From: an uncultured Poribacteria bacterium | GTDB lineage: Bacteria > Poribacteria > WGA-4E > WGA-3G | DNA length: 64,000 nucleotides | NCBI GenBank assembly: GCA_951828515.1 | Contig: OX639992.1 | Location: 5,682,217 to 5,746,216, forward strand | Direction: 5' to 3' | Shown: piece after piece, positions 8,024 to 17,143 of the stretch | How positions within the stretch are numbered: the stretch's first letter is position 1 | Layout of the letters: the number at the start of each line of letters is the position of its first letter | Position numbers and translations under genes: made by a program | The notes under the pieces: model-generated | Seen by the model: the letters and a program-made list of their open reading frames with translations, nothing else | Told to the model about the DNA's origin: nothing | Database searches by the model: none

Positions 8024-9751
8024 ATGAAAAGGCACATTTTTTCTGGAGCGGCACACTATTGTTTACAGATAAAGCACGTAAGTTTATTTATTTTTGTAGT
8101 AAGTTTAGCACTTGTTACGATGCCAAGTACCATCACAGCTGGCACTACACCGGATATCCAACCTGTCACGAACGAGATGTTACTCTCATCACAAGACGAC
8201 GCCGAGAGCTGGCTGATGTATGGACGGGACTACAGAAGCTGGCGATATAGCGAACTCACACAAGTTAACACTGAAAACGTCAAAAAACTCGTCCCGAAAT
8301 GGGCATTCCAAATTGGAACACCCTTCGATAAGTTTGAATGTACCCCACTTGTCGTCAATGGTGTGATGATCATCACGACCCCTTATAGCACCATCTACGC
8401 TGTGGATGCGAGAACCGGTAAGGAGATATGGCGGTATGATTATGAGCTCCCGGACGATTTAGCGATCTGCTGCGGTATGGTGAATCGAGGGGCTGCTATC
8501 TTAGGCGATAAAATCTTTTGGGTAACGCTTGATGCCCATCTCCTCGCCTTGGATGCGAAAACCGGCACAGTGCTATGGGACAGAGTTGTCGGTGATCTCA
8601 CTAACGCGGAATCCCTCACCGTCGCGCCGTTAGTCGTCAAAGATAAAGTGATTGTCGGTATATCAGGTGCGGAATACGGGATCCGAGGCTACATTGATGC
8701 GTATTACGCTGAGACAGGTGAACAGGCGTGGCGGTTTTACACTGTCCCTTCAAAAGACGAACCCGGTGGCGATACCTGGGAAGGCGATTCATGGATGACA
8801 GGTGGCGGATCCGCTTGGGTTACCGGTTCGTATGATCCTGAATTGAATCTCGTCTACTGGGGAACGGGTAATCCCGCGCCAGACTGGAACGGTGCTGTCC
8901 GGAGAGGCGACAACCTCTATACTGACTGTATCGTTGCGTTGGATGCCGATACAGGAAAGCTCAATTGGTACTTCCAAGCTACACCGCACGATCTGTGGGA
9001 TTGGGACGGTGTGAGTGAACCGGTCCTGATCGATATGGAAATAGATGGTGCGCCGGTTAAAGCGTTGATGCAAGCGAATCGCAACGGTTATTTTTATGTG
9101 CTTGACAGGACCAACGGAAAATTTCTATATGCAAGCACTTACTGCGAACAGAACTGGACCGGGGGACTCGATGAAAATGGTCGTCCTACTGTCCTCCCCG
9201 ACGTGTCTACCTCAGAAGAAGGCACGATCCGCGTCTGTCCGGGTGTTGAAGGCGGAAAGAACTGGCCCCCTTCAGCCTATAATCCTCTCACAAATTATCT
9301 CTATGTTCCTTCGCTGGAACTCTGCGGCTCCTATCACCAAGGGCGCGTCTTCTACATAAAAGGATTGCCCTACGTGGGAAGCGGTATGACAGCGGAGAAA
9401 GACGAAGACGGTGATATGATGATGTGGGGACATATCAGCGCGATCGAAGTTTCTACAGGTGAGATTAAATGGCGACACAAAACGAACTTCCCACAATGGG
9501 GTGGATGCCTCACAACTGCGGGAGGTCTCGTTTTTGCCGGCGATTTAGAGGGCAGATTTATGGCATTGTCAGCAGAAACCGGCGAAGTGCTTTGGGATTT
9601 CCAGACCGGCTCCGGGGTTCTCGCACCCGCAATTACCTATCAACTCGACGGCGTCCAATACGTTGCGATAGCGTCAGGCGCTGTGAAGTATGCTGAAGTT
9701 AATGCTCGTCAAGGCGGCACTCTTTTTGTGTTCGCGCTCTTTGATGAGTAG
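8024..9751 (+). CDS. PQQ-dependent alcohol dehydrogenase, lanthanide-type (XoxF/PedH-like)
   Basis: A 575-residue periplasmic quinoprotein of the methanol/ethanol dehydrogenase family, which oxidises primary alcohols with pyrroloquinoline quinone. The ATG at 8024 is chosen over the longer frame from 7934 because AAGGAG lies eight bases upstream and a signal peptide starts there (hydrophobic LFIFVVSLALV). The adjacent cysteines C149-C150 that form the family's vicinal disulfide are present, as are the W-motif propeller blades. The likely catalytic segment HDLWDWDG places Asp326 and Asp328 two residues apart. In characterised enzymes the second Asp marks lanthanide rather than calcium use, so lanthanide dependence is inferred. 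Genes for an XoxJ/MxaJ-like protein and a cytochrome c follow. PQQ synthesis genes are not in the window. Confidence 0.9.
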   Translation: MKRHIFSGAAHYCLQIKHVSLFIFVVSLALVTMPSTITAGTTPDIQPVTNEMLLSSQDDAESWLMYGRDYRSWRYSELTQVNTENVKKLVPKWAFQIGTPFDKFECTPLVVNGVMIITTPYSTIYAVDARTGKEIWRYDYELPDDLAICCGMVNRGAAILGDKIFWVTLDAHLLALDAKTGTVLWDRVVGDLTNAESLTVAPLVVKDKVIVGISGAEYGIRGYIDAYYAETGEQAWRFYTVPSKDEPGGDTWEGDSWMTGGGSAWVTGSYDPELNLVYWGTGNPAPDWNGAVRRGDNLYTDCIVALDADTGKLNWYFQATPHDLWDWDGVSEPVLIDMEIDGAPVKALMQANRNGYFYVLDRTNGKFLYASTYCEQNWTGGLDENGRPTVLPDVSTSEEGTIRVCPGVEGGKNWPPSAYNPLTNYLYVPSLELCGSYHQGRVFYIKGLPYVGSGMTAEKDEDGDMMMWGHISAIEVSTGEIKWRHKTNFPQWGGCLTTAGGLVFAGDLEGRFMALSAETGEVLWDFQTGSGVLAPAITYQLDGVQYVAIASGAVKYAEVNARQGGTLFVFALFDE

Positions 9752-9784
9752 CCATCAGCCATCGGCTATCGGCTTTCAGCCAGA
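9752..9784. repeat. heptanucleotide repeat tract
   Basis: After the dehydrogenase stop the sequence reads CATCAGC, CATCGGC, TATCGGC, TTTCAGC: four steps of the NNTCRGY heptad, here with C as last base. Confidence 0.75.
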
Positions 9785-9856
9785 GAACGTAGTGGCATTG
9801 TAACTGTCAGCAATCACCACACGAACTACTGACGGGTAAAAAAAGGAGGTTGCCAC

Positions 9857-10732
9857 GTGAAATACTTTACCACTTTGTGGATCGCGCTTCTCATATTGTC
9901 CATTTTAATGCTATCCAATGCCAACGCCAATAGTGCTTTGGAAGAGATTCGGGCAAAGGGAGTTTTAACAGTCTGTATGGATGTCCGAAATCTGCCCTAC
10001 TCCAATGCGGATCCGGAAGTTCCTGGATTATATGTTGAGATAGCACACTTACTGGCAGAGGAACTCGGTGTTAAGTTGGAACTCCACTGGCTTAACACCC
10101 TCCGTGACAGCCTGCTTGCTGATATGATCCGCGGGCATTGCGACTGTGTGATCGGAGTTCCTATTGAGGAGCGTGCGATGAGTGAAGCAATTCAATTGGG
10201 AAAAAACGTTGATTTCTCTACCCCGTTTTACGGCACCGGCTACGTATTGGTAAAACAGAAAAGTAACCAAGTGTCCCCTAAAACGCTGGAGGACATTAAG
10301 TTAGAAACGATTGGAACAGAAGCGGGTTCTATCGCAAGCGATGTCCTTCGACAGATGGGATATAATCGTCGCGTGTATCGCTCACAAATTGCTGTCTTGG
10401 ACGCTCTCAAGAAAGGGCAAATTGCTTACGCGTGTGTCTGGTCAAATATTGGATGGCTGATTGAAAAGGGTTCCCGAATTCAGCAGGCAAAACAAACAGA
10501 CACTGCTTACCCTGAATTAGAGATTGTCGAAGGATTCGTTCCTGAAGCGCGTCTCCGTTGGAATATCGCGATTGCTTTTAGCAAAGATACATCAACACGA
10601 GAAACACGCGAACTTCAAGACGTTGTTAACACAATTATCGAACAGAAGTGGAGTGAAGAAAAACTCAAAGAACTCTCTGAGAAGTATCATTTACCTTACT
10701 TCGCTCCGTTTCAGGAGGATGAAAAGAAATGA
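9857..10732 (+). CDS. XoxJ/MxaJ-like periplasmic protein (quinoprotein-associated)
   Basis: A 291-residue periplasmic solute-binding-fold protein. It starts at GTG 9857 behind a strong GGAGGT, with a signal peptide ending near NANANS. The mature part has the type II binding-protein layout, starting LRAKGVLTVCMDVRNLPYSN-like (here IRAKGVLTVCMDVRNLPYSN), as in the MxaJ/XoxJ group found beside PQQ methanol dehydrogenases. Those proteins are thought to help dehydrogenase maturation or cofactor loading rather than amino-acid transport. It sits between the dehydrogenase and the cytochrome and overlaps the cytochrome gene by the four bases ATGA, so the two are translationally coupled. No ABC permease is present, which argues against a transporter role. 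Confidence 0.85.
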   Translation: MKYFTTLWIALLILSILMLSNANANSALEEIRAKGVLTVCMDVRNLPYSNADPEVPGLYVEIAHLLAEELGVKLELHWLNTLRDSLLADMIRGHCDCVIGVPIEERAMSEAIQLGKNVDFSTPFYGTGYVLVKQKSNQVSPKTLEDIKLETIGTEAGSIASDVLRQMGYNRRVYRSQIAVLDALKKGQIAYACVWSNIGWLIEKGSRIQQAKQTDTAYPELEIVEGFVPEARLRWNIAIAFSKDTSTRETRELQDVVNTIIEQKWSEEKLKELSEKYHLPYFAPFQEDEKK

Positions 10733-11652
10733 TGTATTATTCTACCGATGTTACAACTTCTACCGTCCGAATCACGTGGCGCGTTTTCCTCCTCTCTCTG
10801 GGTGTAAGTCTCTTCTTTTTCCCGCTCGTAAATGCCCAGGACTTAGAGGTGGATATTGCCCCCGCAGCACCGAGAGACGTTAATTATGAAGAAGACGTTA
10901 TTGATGGCGCGTTCTACTTCCGTTTGATGTGTTGGGGGTGCCACGCCGCACAAACACGCGGTGGCAAAGCACCCGATCTCTTTAAACCGCAGTGGCTCTA
11001 CGGGTGGACCGATGACGGTATCTTCCAAACCGTATTCAACGGACTTCCAGGGACACAGATGCAAAAGTTTGGTGGCAAACTTTCTGATGAGGCGATCAAC
11101 ATGATTGTCGGCTACGTCCGCTCGGAACAAGCGAAAGCGGCAGGAGTCTCTTTGGAAGAGATAAAATCTACTGAGGATTGGACACCGTATATGAAAGGCG
11201 ACACCAAAGCGGGAGAAGCCATCTTCTTCTCGGAAGGGTACGCTTGTGGTAAGTGCCACACCGTTCACGGGAGAGGTGCCACCGGCACGGGCAGCGAAAT
11301 AGGTCCCGATATGACTCATGTCGCTCGCACCCGCTCGCCTCAATTCATTGTTGAGTCCATCCTCAATCCGCGCTCCTATATCGCACCTGAATATGAAATG
11401 ATAACCATTTTCACTAAAGATGGAAAGGAGATCACTGGTCGGAAGCGTCAACAGTATGATCACAGAGACAGATTAGACCCTGAAACACTCCAGATACTCG
11501 ACGATTCTGGAAAGTTGTGGACAACCTACTTCACAAAGGATATACGGAGCAGCAGCGTGCCACAAGCAGGTGTTATGCCTGAAAACTTCGCAGATATTCT
11601 TTCAGTAAAGCAGATGCACGATCTTCTGGCGTATCTGTTTACGTTGAAATAG
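10729..11652 (+). CDS. dihaem cytochrome c, probable electron acceptor of the dehydrogenase
   Basis: A 307-residue exported cytochrome c with a signal peptide (VFLLSLGVSLFFFPLVNA) and two covalent haem sites, CWGCH (residues 68-72) and CGKCH (173-177). Met residues in the regions following each site could be axial ligands. The first half has the FYFRLMCWGCH...GKAPDL layout of class I cytochromes and the second resembles haem-binding domains next to quinoproteins. Its start overlaps the stop of the XoxJ-like gene, so it belongs to the same operon and is inferred to take electrons from the PQQ enzyme, as XoxG does. It is longer than typical single-haem XoxG. Confidence 0.88.
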   Translation: MMYYSTDVTTSTVRITWRVFLLSLGVSLFFFPLVNAQDLEVDIAPAAPRDVNYEEDVIDGAFYFRLMCWGCHAAQTRGGKAPDLFKPQWLYGWTDDGIFQTVFNGLPGTQMQKFGGKLSDEAINMIVGYVRSEQAKAAGVSLEEIKSTEDWTPYMKGDTKAGEAIFFSEGYACGKCHTVHGRGATGTGSEIGPDMTHVARTRSPQFIVESILNPRSYIAPEYEMITIFTKDGKEITGRKRQQYDHRDRLDPETLQILDDSGKLWTTYFTKDIRSSSVPQAGVMPENFADILSVKQMHDLLAYLFTLK

Positions 11653-11700
11653 CCGTCGGCAGTCGGGTCGCTTCGCTATGCTCACTCTCGGCAGTCGGTC
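11653..11700. repeat. degenerate heptanucleotide tract
   Basis: After the cytochrome stop, CGTCGGC, AGTCGGG and later CTCTCGGCAGTCGG repeat the NNTCRGY pattern around a hairpin-like TCGCTTCGCTATGCTCACTC segment. Confidence 0.5.
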
Positions 11701-11827
11701 ATTCGTTTGTAGCGGTTGCAAGCGTTTGTAATACCTACAATGAGCCACTGACCGTTGATTGTTACGGGAAATTGTCCAAAGTATTAATAAACCCAAGTTG
11801 CTACTTTTCATTTACATAGCACCCCTA

Positions 11828-11942
11828 ATGAAGATTAAGAATTTAATCGGGTAGTTTTTACCGATATCCGGTGCGGTTAGGAAACCGCACCTACCGGGTC
11901 TGGGGGAACATAGAATTACCCAAATATTTTATTAAACTTCAT
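11828..11942. mobile_element. family II MITE-like element
   Basis: A 115 bp element. ATGAAGATTAAG at its left end and a right end reading CTTTAATAA-type sequence into CTTCAT form an imperfect inverted repeat of about 31 bp (ATGAAG...TTTAATCGGGTAGTT against its counterpart). The centre holds the CCGGTGCGGTTAGGAAACCGCACC palindrome type. No gene is supported here. Confidence 0.8.
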
Positions 11943-12020
11943 ACGGGGTGAAAAAGAGGTTTTTGCTTGAAAAATCCGTGTTTAAACGTCCATGACTTAT
12001 CAGGTAGCAACTTGGGTTAA

Positions 12021-12157
12021 TATAGTAAAACCCATAATTAAGTTTACACTCTGTAATGCGGCGAGGTTAGGGGGAAACGCCCTATCAAAAACACCTCGCC
12101 AGCAATGTGGGGTTTTGTGTTTTCGAGAGTGTGCAAGTATTTTCGGGCTTTACTATA
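12021..12157. mobile_element. family I element with an interrupted stem
   Basis: Terminal repeats TATAGTAAAACCC and GGGCTTTACTATA bound a 137 bp family I copy. Its central hairpin GGCGAGGTT/CCTCGCC is interrupted by a module reading GGGGGAAACGCCCTATC followed by AAAAACAC. It lies 95 bp before the first dapB gene. An open frame runs through it into dapB but is not a credible N-terminus. Confidence 0.85.
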
Positions 12158-12252
12158 ATACCAAAAACTTAGCTTGTAATGGAAGGCGGATCCATATCAT
12201 AAACCGTCAAAATTCAAACCGATGTCATTTAACCGCGAGGAAGAATAAAAAT

Positions 12253-13056
12253 ATGATTGGTGTAATTATTAATGGGGCATGTGGCCGTATGGGACGACTC
12301 ATTATTCGAGGCGTTACTGAACAAGCCGATATGGAAATCGTTGGAGCGATTGAGTTCCCTGAACACCCACAGATCGGGAGTGATGCGGGGGTTGTTGCCG
12401 GTATCGGAGAAATAGGGGTCGCCGTTACAGGGAATCTTGAAGCGGTACTTGAAAACGCGGATGTTGTCATCGAATTCTCGAAACCTGAGGCAACCCTGCA
12501 GCACCTCCGACAGGTCGCCAATGCCGACAAAGCGATGATAATCGCAACAACTGGATATGACCCCGATGAACTTGAGACTATCAGAGAACTCGCATCACAG
12601 ATCCGTTGTGTCATGGCACCGAATATGAGTCTCGGTGTCAATGTGATGATCCAAGCACTGGAATTAATCGCCAAAGCCCTCGGGGACGATTACGACATTG
12701 AGGTGATAGAGGCACATCACAATCACAAAGCAGATTCACCGAGCGGCACTGCACTCCGTTTAGCGGAGACGGTTGCGACAGCATTGGCGCGTGATTTAGA
12801 TGAGGTGGGTGTCTACGGCAGACACGGCCTCGTTGGCGCGAGACCGAAAAAGCAGATCGGTATCCATGCAGTCCGAGGTGGTGATATTGCGGGTGATCAT
12901 ACGGTGATGTTCGCGACAGAGGGTGAACAATTAAGTGTCGTCCATCGAGCACACAGTCCAGAGGCTTTCGCAAAAGGCGCGATTCGCGCAGCAAGATGGG
13001 TCATCGATGCTCCCAAAGGGTTACACGATGTCAGCGAAGTCCTGTTTCAGGAGTAA
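12253..13056 (+). CDS. dapB: 4-hydroxy-tetrahydrodipicolinate reductase (copy 1)
   Basis: DapB reduces hydroxy-tetrahydrodipicolinate with NAD(P)H in the lysine/diaminopimelate pathway. The 267-residue length is normal. It has the N-terminal nucleotide-binding motif GACGRMG (about residues 8-14), ATTGYDPDEL, APNMSLGVNVM, the catalytic and substrate region EAHHNHKADSPSGTA, and GIHAVRGGDIAGDHTVMF. The ATG at 12253 is chosen because GAGGAAG precedes it and the homologous start of copy 2 aligns there; the frame extends upstream only through a repeat element. A second, closely related dapB starts 95 bp after this one ends. Confidence 0.95.
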   Translation: MIGVIINGACGRMGRLIIRGVTEQADMEIVGAIEFPEHPQIGSDAGVVAGIGEIGVAVTGNLEAVLENADVVIEFSKPEATLQHLRQVANADKAMIIATTGYDPDELETIRELASQIRCVMAPNMSLGVNVMIQALELIAKALGDDYDIEVIEAHHNHKADSPSGTALRLAETVATALARDLDEVGVYGRHGLVGARPKKQIGIHAVRGGDIAGDHTVMFATEGEQLSVVHRAHSPEAFAKGAIRAARWVIDAPKGLHDVSEVLFQE

Positions 13057-13151
13057 TAGATTCGAGCTTTAGCCCCAAGGACACCTCTTAGTATTATCAA
13101 AAACGTCAAAGTTCAAACCCACGTCATTCAACGGCAAGGAACATTAAGAAG

Positions 13152-13949
13152 ATGATTCGCGTAGTTATCACCGGTGTTTGTGGTCGTATGGGACGTTGTA
13201 TCACGCGAGGTATTGCCCAACACGCCGATATGCAACTCATCGGGGCTGTCCAATACCCTTCGCATCCACAGATCGGGAATGATGCGGGTATTGTTGCTGG
13301 TACTGGTGAGATTGGAGTCGCCATTACAGGCAAACTTGACGATGTGCTTCATTGTTCAGATGTTGTCATCGATTTTTCAAAACCGAAAGCAACCTTGGAG
13401 CACCTCCAACAAATCGTCAATGCCGACAAAGCCCTGGTCCTTGGAACAACCGGTTTCAGCCCCGACGAATTAGCGACCATCAAAACTCTCGCATCACAGA
13501 TTCGGTGTGTTATGGCACCAAACATGAGCCTCGGGGTCAATGTGATGCTTCAAGCATTGGAATTAATTGCCAAAACCCTCGGAAATGATTATAATATTGA
13601 AGTGATAGAGGCACATCACAATCACAAAGCAGATTCACCGAGCGGCACTGCACTCCGTGTAGCGGAGACTATTACCACAGCATTTGAACAAGATTTAGAT
13701 GAGGTAGGTGTTTACGGTCGCCACGGCATCGTTGGTGCGAGACCGAAGAAGCAGATCGGTATTCATGCAGTTCGAGGTGGTGATATTGCGGGTGATCATA
13801 CGGTGATGTTCGCAACAGAGGGTGAGCAATTAAGCGTCGTCCACCGAGCACACAGTCCAGAGGCTTTCGCAAAAGGCGCGATTCGCGCAGCGAAATGGGT
13901 CATCGATGCTCCGAAAGGGTTACACGATGTCAGCGAAGTCCTTTTTTAA
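13152..13949 (+). CDS. dapB: 4-hydroxy-tetrahydrodipicolinate reductase (copy 2)
   Basis: A second complete DapB of 265 residues with the same motifs as copy 1: GVCGRMG, GTTGFSPDEL, APNMSLGVNVM, EAHHNHKADSPSGTA and GGDIAGDHTVMF. The leader before it (GTCAAAGTTCAAACC...) also resembles the leader of copy 1, so the duplicated unit included the upstream region. The downstream half is nearly identical between the copies at DNA level, while the first 250 bases differ much more. All catalytic residues seem kept in both, so neither is an obvious pseudogene. Confidence 0.95.
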   Translation: MIRVVITGVCGRMGRCITRGIAQHADMQLIGAVQYPSHPQIGNDAGIVAGTGEIGVAITGKLDDVLHCSDVVIDFSKPKATLEHLQQIVNADKALVLGTTGFSPDELATIKTLASQIRCVMAPNMSLGVNVMLQALELIAKTLGNDYNIEVIEAHHNHKADSPSGTALRVAETITTAFEQDLDEVGVYGRHGIVGARPKKQIGIHAVRGGDIAGDHTVMFATEGEQLSVVHRAHSPEAFAKGAIRAAKWVIDAPKGLHDVSEVLF

Positions 13950-13982
13950 TGGTTTTCAGTTTTCAGTTTTCAGTTTTCAGTT
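13949..13982. repeat. heptanucleotide repeat (TTTTCAG x 4)
   Basis: Four near-perfect copies of TTTTCAG follow the dapB2 stop directly. This is the least degenerate heptad tract in the window. Confidence 0.8.
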
Positions 13983-14034
13983 AAAGAGATGTTTGTGGCA
14001 TGCGCACAATACGCAACTGCTACAGAAATTAACT

Positions 14035-16098
14035 GTGCCCCTTAACTCGTGCTTTAACACTTATGAACAGAGGCGAGTTGATGGTCAAAACCGATTACTG
14101 ATAACTCACAACTATTTTATTTTACTGCTTATCAGCATTCTATTCATCGCTGGCTGTGAACAAACAACATCCCAGAGACAGGTCCGGTACGAGTGGAAAA
14201 CTGTCATGGAAGGCGACTGGAGTTCACACCTATACGATGTCCATTTCATCTCTGAAAAGCAGGGCTGGGCAGTCGGGAATGCTGTAGACATAACGCCTGG
14301 AGCCGATTTTGACGAGGGTGCGGAGAGTCTCATCATCCACACAAACGACGGTGGACAGACATGGCGGAGGCAACACAGCGGCGTTTTCAACAAACCGCTG
14401 CGACGTGTGTATTTTCGTTCGGCATCAGAAGGTTGGTGTGTAGGTGAAGGCGGCATTCTGATCCATACAACGGACGGCGGGCAGACATGGGCGCACAGTG
14501 AAACCGGCACGGAAAATAATCTGCATGACCTTTTTATAGGCGAGAGAACAGGCTGGATTGTTGGCGACTGGGGCACAGTGCTGAAAACGACCGACAGTGG
14601 ACAGACGTTCACACAGATCGATGGAAAGGTGTTCGACGAAAAGTCATTGAAGGGGGTCCACTTTGTAGACGAAAACCAAGGATGGATTGTTACCTACAAT
14701 ACACCGACATCAACAAATTCGGGAGACGCTGGCTACATCTATCAGACAACCGATGGCGGAGAAACTTGGGAAGTACAGTTCGCGACAGAAGCCGCCCTGT
14801 TCAACCTCCATTTCATCGACAAACAGACAGGCTGGGTTGTTGGTGACCGGCGGAGCGTTTTCGTAACAACCGATGGTGGGAACACATGGGCATTCGTCAC
14901 ACGCGGCACCAACGAACGCCATAAAAGTAGTTACGGTCAACCGGACTACCTCGGCAATGAACCGTTGCATACCTTTACACTTTACGATATCGACTTTGTA
15001 GATGCCCAAAACGGTTGGATTGTCGGCGACTTAGGCGTGATTCTCCACACCTCGTCTGGCGGCAAAGAAAAATGGAAACATCAACGCGGCGGTCCCCGCT
15101 TCCACAACAGCGCGGATGCCGTCCTTCTGGGTGTTGACTTCATCTCAAAACACATCGGTTGGGCGGTCGGTGAAAACGGCACAATTCTGCACACCCGCAA
15201 CGGTGGTGTAACATGGGAATCACAATCCAGTCCGAGTCATCTTCTCGTGGGTGTATGTGCCATCTCACCGGATGAAGGATACGTTGTCGGTGACCGGGGT
15301 GCGATTCTCCGAACCGAGGATGGAGGGGTTGTATGGCGCGCGCAAGATAGCCGCACGACTGAGTGTTTTGGGGCAACCCATTTTGTGTCCTCAGAAATAG
15401 GATGGGCGGTTGCGGAGGCGGGTGTCGTTCTACAGACCACAAACGGTGGAAGCGTATGGCAACGTCAAGTTTCAGGGACACAGCAGGACTTACTCAGTGT
15501 TTTCTTTACAGATAAAAAAAATGGATGGTGTGTCGGAAGTGGTGGTGAAATCATCCACACAAATGATGGCGGGAAAACATGGCAACAGCAAAAGAGTGGA
15601 ACGAGTTGGAACCTCTTTGATGTCCATTTCACCTCCACACAGCGGGGTTGGGCAGTCGGTCTGAACGGAACAATGCTCTCTACAGTTGATGGCGGTGCCA
15701 ATTGGAAGTTGTCATCTGTCAGTGGACGTTATCCAGCTTTTTTCTTGGACGCTGTCACCTTCGTCACACCAGAGATAGGATGGGTCGTGGGATTAGATTT
15801 ACGTAGTTTAGGCATGGATGGGTTGATTTTACATACCGAGAATGGCGGGAAAACATGGCAACGTCAAGAGAGTTATACCGGCAATTTCCTTGACGACGTA
15901 TTTTTTATTTCAGAAACAGAAGGCTGGATTGTTGGGAAAGAGGGGCTCGTACTCCACACAAAGGACGGCGGGCAAAATTGGAGACCTCAGCACACAGACA
16001 CCAAAACGGATTTGAAGGCTATCTACATAAGCAGCAGAGATAGCGGATGGGTGGTTGGTCAAAACGGAACGATTCTTAGATATGAAGCCACCCCGTGA
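14035..16098 (+). CDS. secreted lipoprotein with BNR/Ycf48-like propeller repeats
   Basis: A large lipoprotein with about a dozen repeats of the form GWAVG..G.ILHT.DGG.TW, the bacterial BNR repeat related to the Ycf48 photosystem-assembly propeller. The lipobox LFIAGC follows the hydrophobic stretch YFILLLISIL, with the lipidated Cys encoded at 14155-14157. The frame is open back to 13906, but that part is repeat DNA inside and after dapB2. No in-frame ATG lies close to the signal peptide, so GTG 14035 is a provisional start. Two repeat-arrays would make two propellers. The role is likely binding of glycans or proteins at the cell surface; no enzymatic residues are evident. Confidence 0.82.
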   Translation: MPLNSCFNTYEQRRVDGQNRLLITHNYFILLLISILFIAGCEQTTSQRQVRYEWKTVMEGDWSSHLYDVHFISEKQGWAVGNAVDITPGADFDEGAESLIIHTNDGGQTWRRQHSGVFNKPLRRVYFRSASEGWCVGEGGILIHTTDGGQTWAHSETGTENNLHDLFIGERTGWIVGDWGTVLKTTDSGQTFTQIDGKVFDEKSLKGVHFVDENQGWIVTYNTPTSTNSGDAGYIYQTTDGGETWEVQFATEAALFNLHFIDKQTGWVVGDRRSVFVTTDGGNTWAFVTRGTNERHKSSYGQPDYLGNEPLHTFTLYDIDFVDAQNGWIVGDLGVILHTSSGGKEKWKHQRGGPRFHNSADAVLLGVDFISKHIGWAVGENGTILHTRNGGVTWESQSSPSHLLVGVCAISPDEGYVVGDRGAILRTEDGGVVWRAQDSRTTECFGATHFVSSEIGWAVAEAGVVLQTTNGGSVWQRQVSGTQQDLLSVFFTDKKNGWCVGSGGEIIHTNDGGKTWQQQKSGTSWNLFDVHFTSTQRGWAVGLNGTMLSTVDGGANWKLSSVSGRYPAFFLDAVTFVTPEIGWVVGLDLRSLGMDGLILHTENGGKTWQRQESYTGNFLDDVFFISETEGWIVGKEGLVLHTKDGGQNWRPQHTDTKTDLKAIYISSRDSGWVVGQNGTILRYEATP

Positions 16099-16135
16099 AT
16101 AGTTATCGGTCATCAGTTTTCAGTCTTCAGTTAGA
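16099..16135. repeat. heptanucleotide repeat tract
   Basis: TTATCGG, TCATCAG, TTTTCAG, TCTTCAG: the NNTCRGY heptad again, directly after the stop codon of the BNR gene. It is followed by a small GGAAGGCT repeat. Confidence 0.7.
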
Positions 16136-16245
16136 AGATTGGAAGGCTGGAAGGCTGGAAGATTGGATTCCCATCTTTCTCTCCTTCTTGCCGTTCCGGC
16201 TGATAACCGATAGCTGACACTAACGCCCAAAAGAGGAAAAGTAAC

Positions 16246-16989
16246 ATGATAGACGAACAAAAATATCTATTTGATCTGCAGGGCTTCATCGTATTGAAGG
16301 GTGTCATCCCAGACACAGTGATTGACGCCTGTAACGCTGTGTTAGATGAATACGAGAATATGCCACCGGACGACTATCCACCACCGCTATGTCTCGGTAC
16401 ACAGCGAACGGAGAAAGAACTTTACATCTCCAATATTTTGGAGGCGGACAGTACTTTTAATACGCTGATCGATATTCCGGAGGTCCTGGACGTAATTCAA
16501 GGTGTAACGGGTGGTCCGTATCGGCTCAATCACACCTACACAATTTACCGGTGGGGTGGTGGCTATACGGGGTTGCACATGCACGGAACCCCGATTATCC
16601 CGAAATGCCAGTATCATTGTAAAAATGGAGAGATGGTATCAACTTTAACGAAAGCGGTCTTTCCGATGCTGGATTGTGATGTGGAGGACGGATGTTTCGC
16701 TGTTATACCGGGTGCCCATAAGAGCAATTTCCCGAAACCTTGGGGAGGCCACCCCGATGAAAACCCCGTGTTGACTCCGATTCCAGCACAAGCAGGGGAT
16801 GCCATCATTTTCACGGAGGCACTCACACACGGATCTGTCATCAATGTTTCAGGCAAACCACGTCGGACGCTCTATTACTGCTACAGCATCGGCTATATGC
16901 CAGATTGGGGTGGTCAAGGGTTGCACTTCAGTCCAAACGTTATGGAAAACCTTAGCGACACCCAGCAGTCAATCCTTCATCTGAAATAG
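16246..16989 (+). CDS. phytanoyl-CoA dioxygenase (PhyH) family protein
   Basis: A 247-residue Fe(II)/2-oxoglutarate-type oxygenase of the PhyH family. It opens with the typical FDLQGFIVLKGVI segment, has a central barrel and the conserved DGCFAVIPGAHKSNFP stretch, then the distal ALTHGSVINVSGKPRRTLYY with a candidate iron His and 2-oxoglutarate Arg. The usual proximal HxD motif is not clear: the aligned place reads GLHMHGTP. Family members of this subgroup are abundant in sponge-associated and marine uncultured bacteria. The substrate cannot be inferred. The ATG at 16246 follows AGAGGAAAAGTAAC. It stands between the BNR lipoprotein and dapL without an operon link. Confidence 0.85.
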   Translation: MIDEQKYLFDLQGFIVLKGVIPDTVIDACNAVLDEYENMPPDDYPPPLCLGTQRTEKELYISNILEADSTFNTLIDIPEVLDVIQGVTGGPYRLNHTYTIYRWGGGYTGLHMHGTPIIPKCQYHCKNGEMVSTLTKAVFPMLDCDVEDGCFAVIPGAHKSNFPKPWGGHPDENPVLTPIPAQAGDAIIFTEALTHGSVINVSGKPRRTLYYCYSIGYMPDWGGQGLHFSPNVMENLSDTQQSILHLK

Positions 16990-17143
16990 GGTTATCAGTT
17001 ATCGGTTTTAACCATCAACTTGAAGAAACACCCAAGCAACCCCCCCGTTATAAGTGTTAAAGCACGAGTTGATGGTTAAGGTTATCGGACAAGAGGTTTT
17101 CTTAAACGAATACCGCTTAACTGAAAACCGAAAGGATTTTTGA

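Noticed and set aside
11992-12252. 87-codon N-terminal extension of dapB copy 1
   Set aside because: It translates a family I element; the second dapB copy lacks it, and a ribosome-site-like GAGGAAG sits before ATG 12253.
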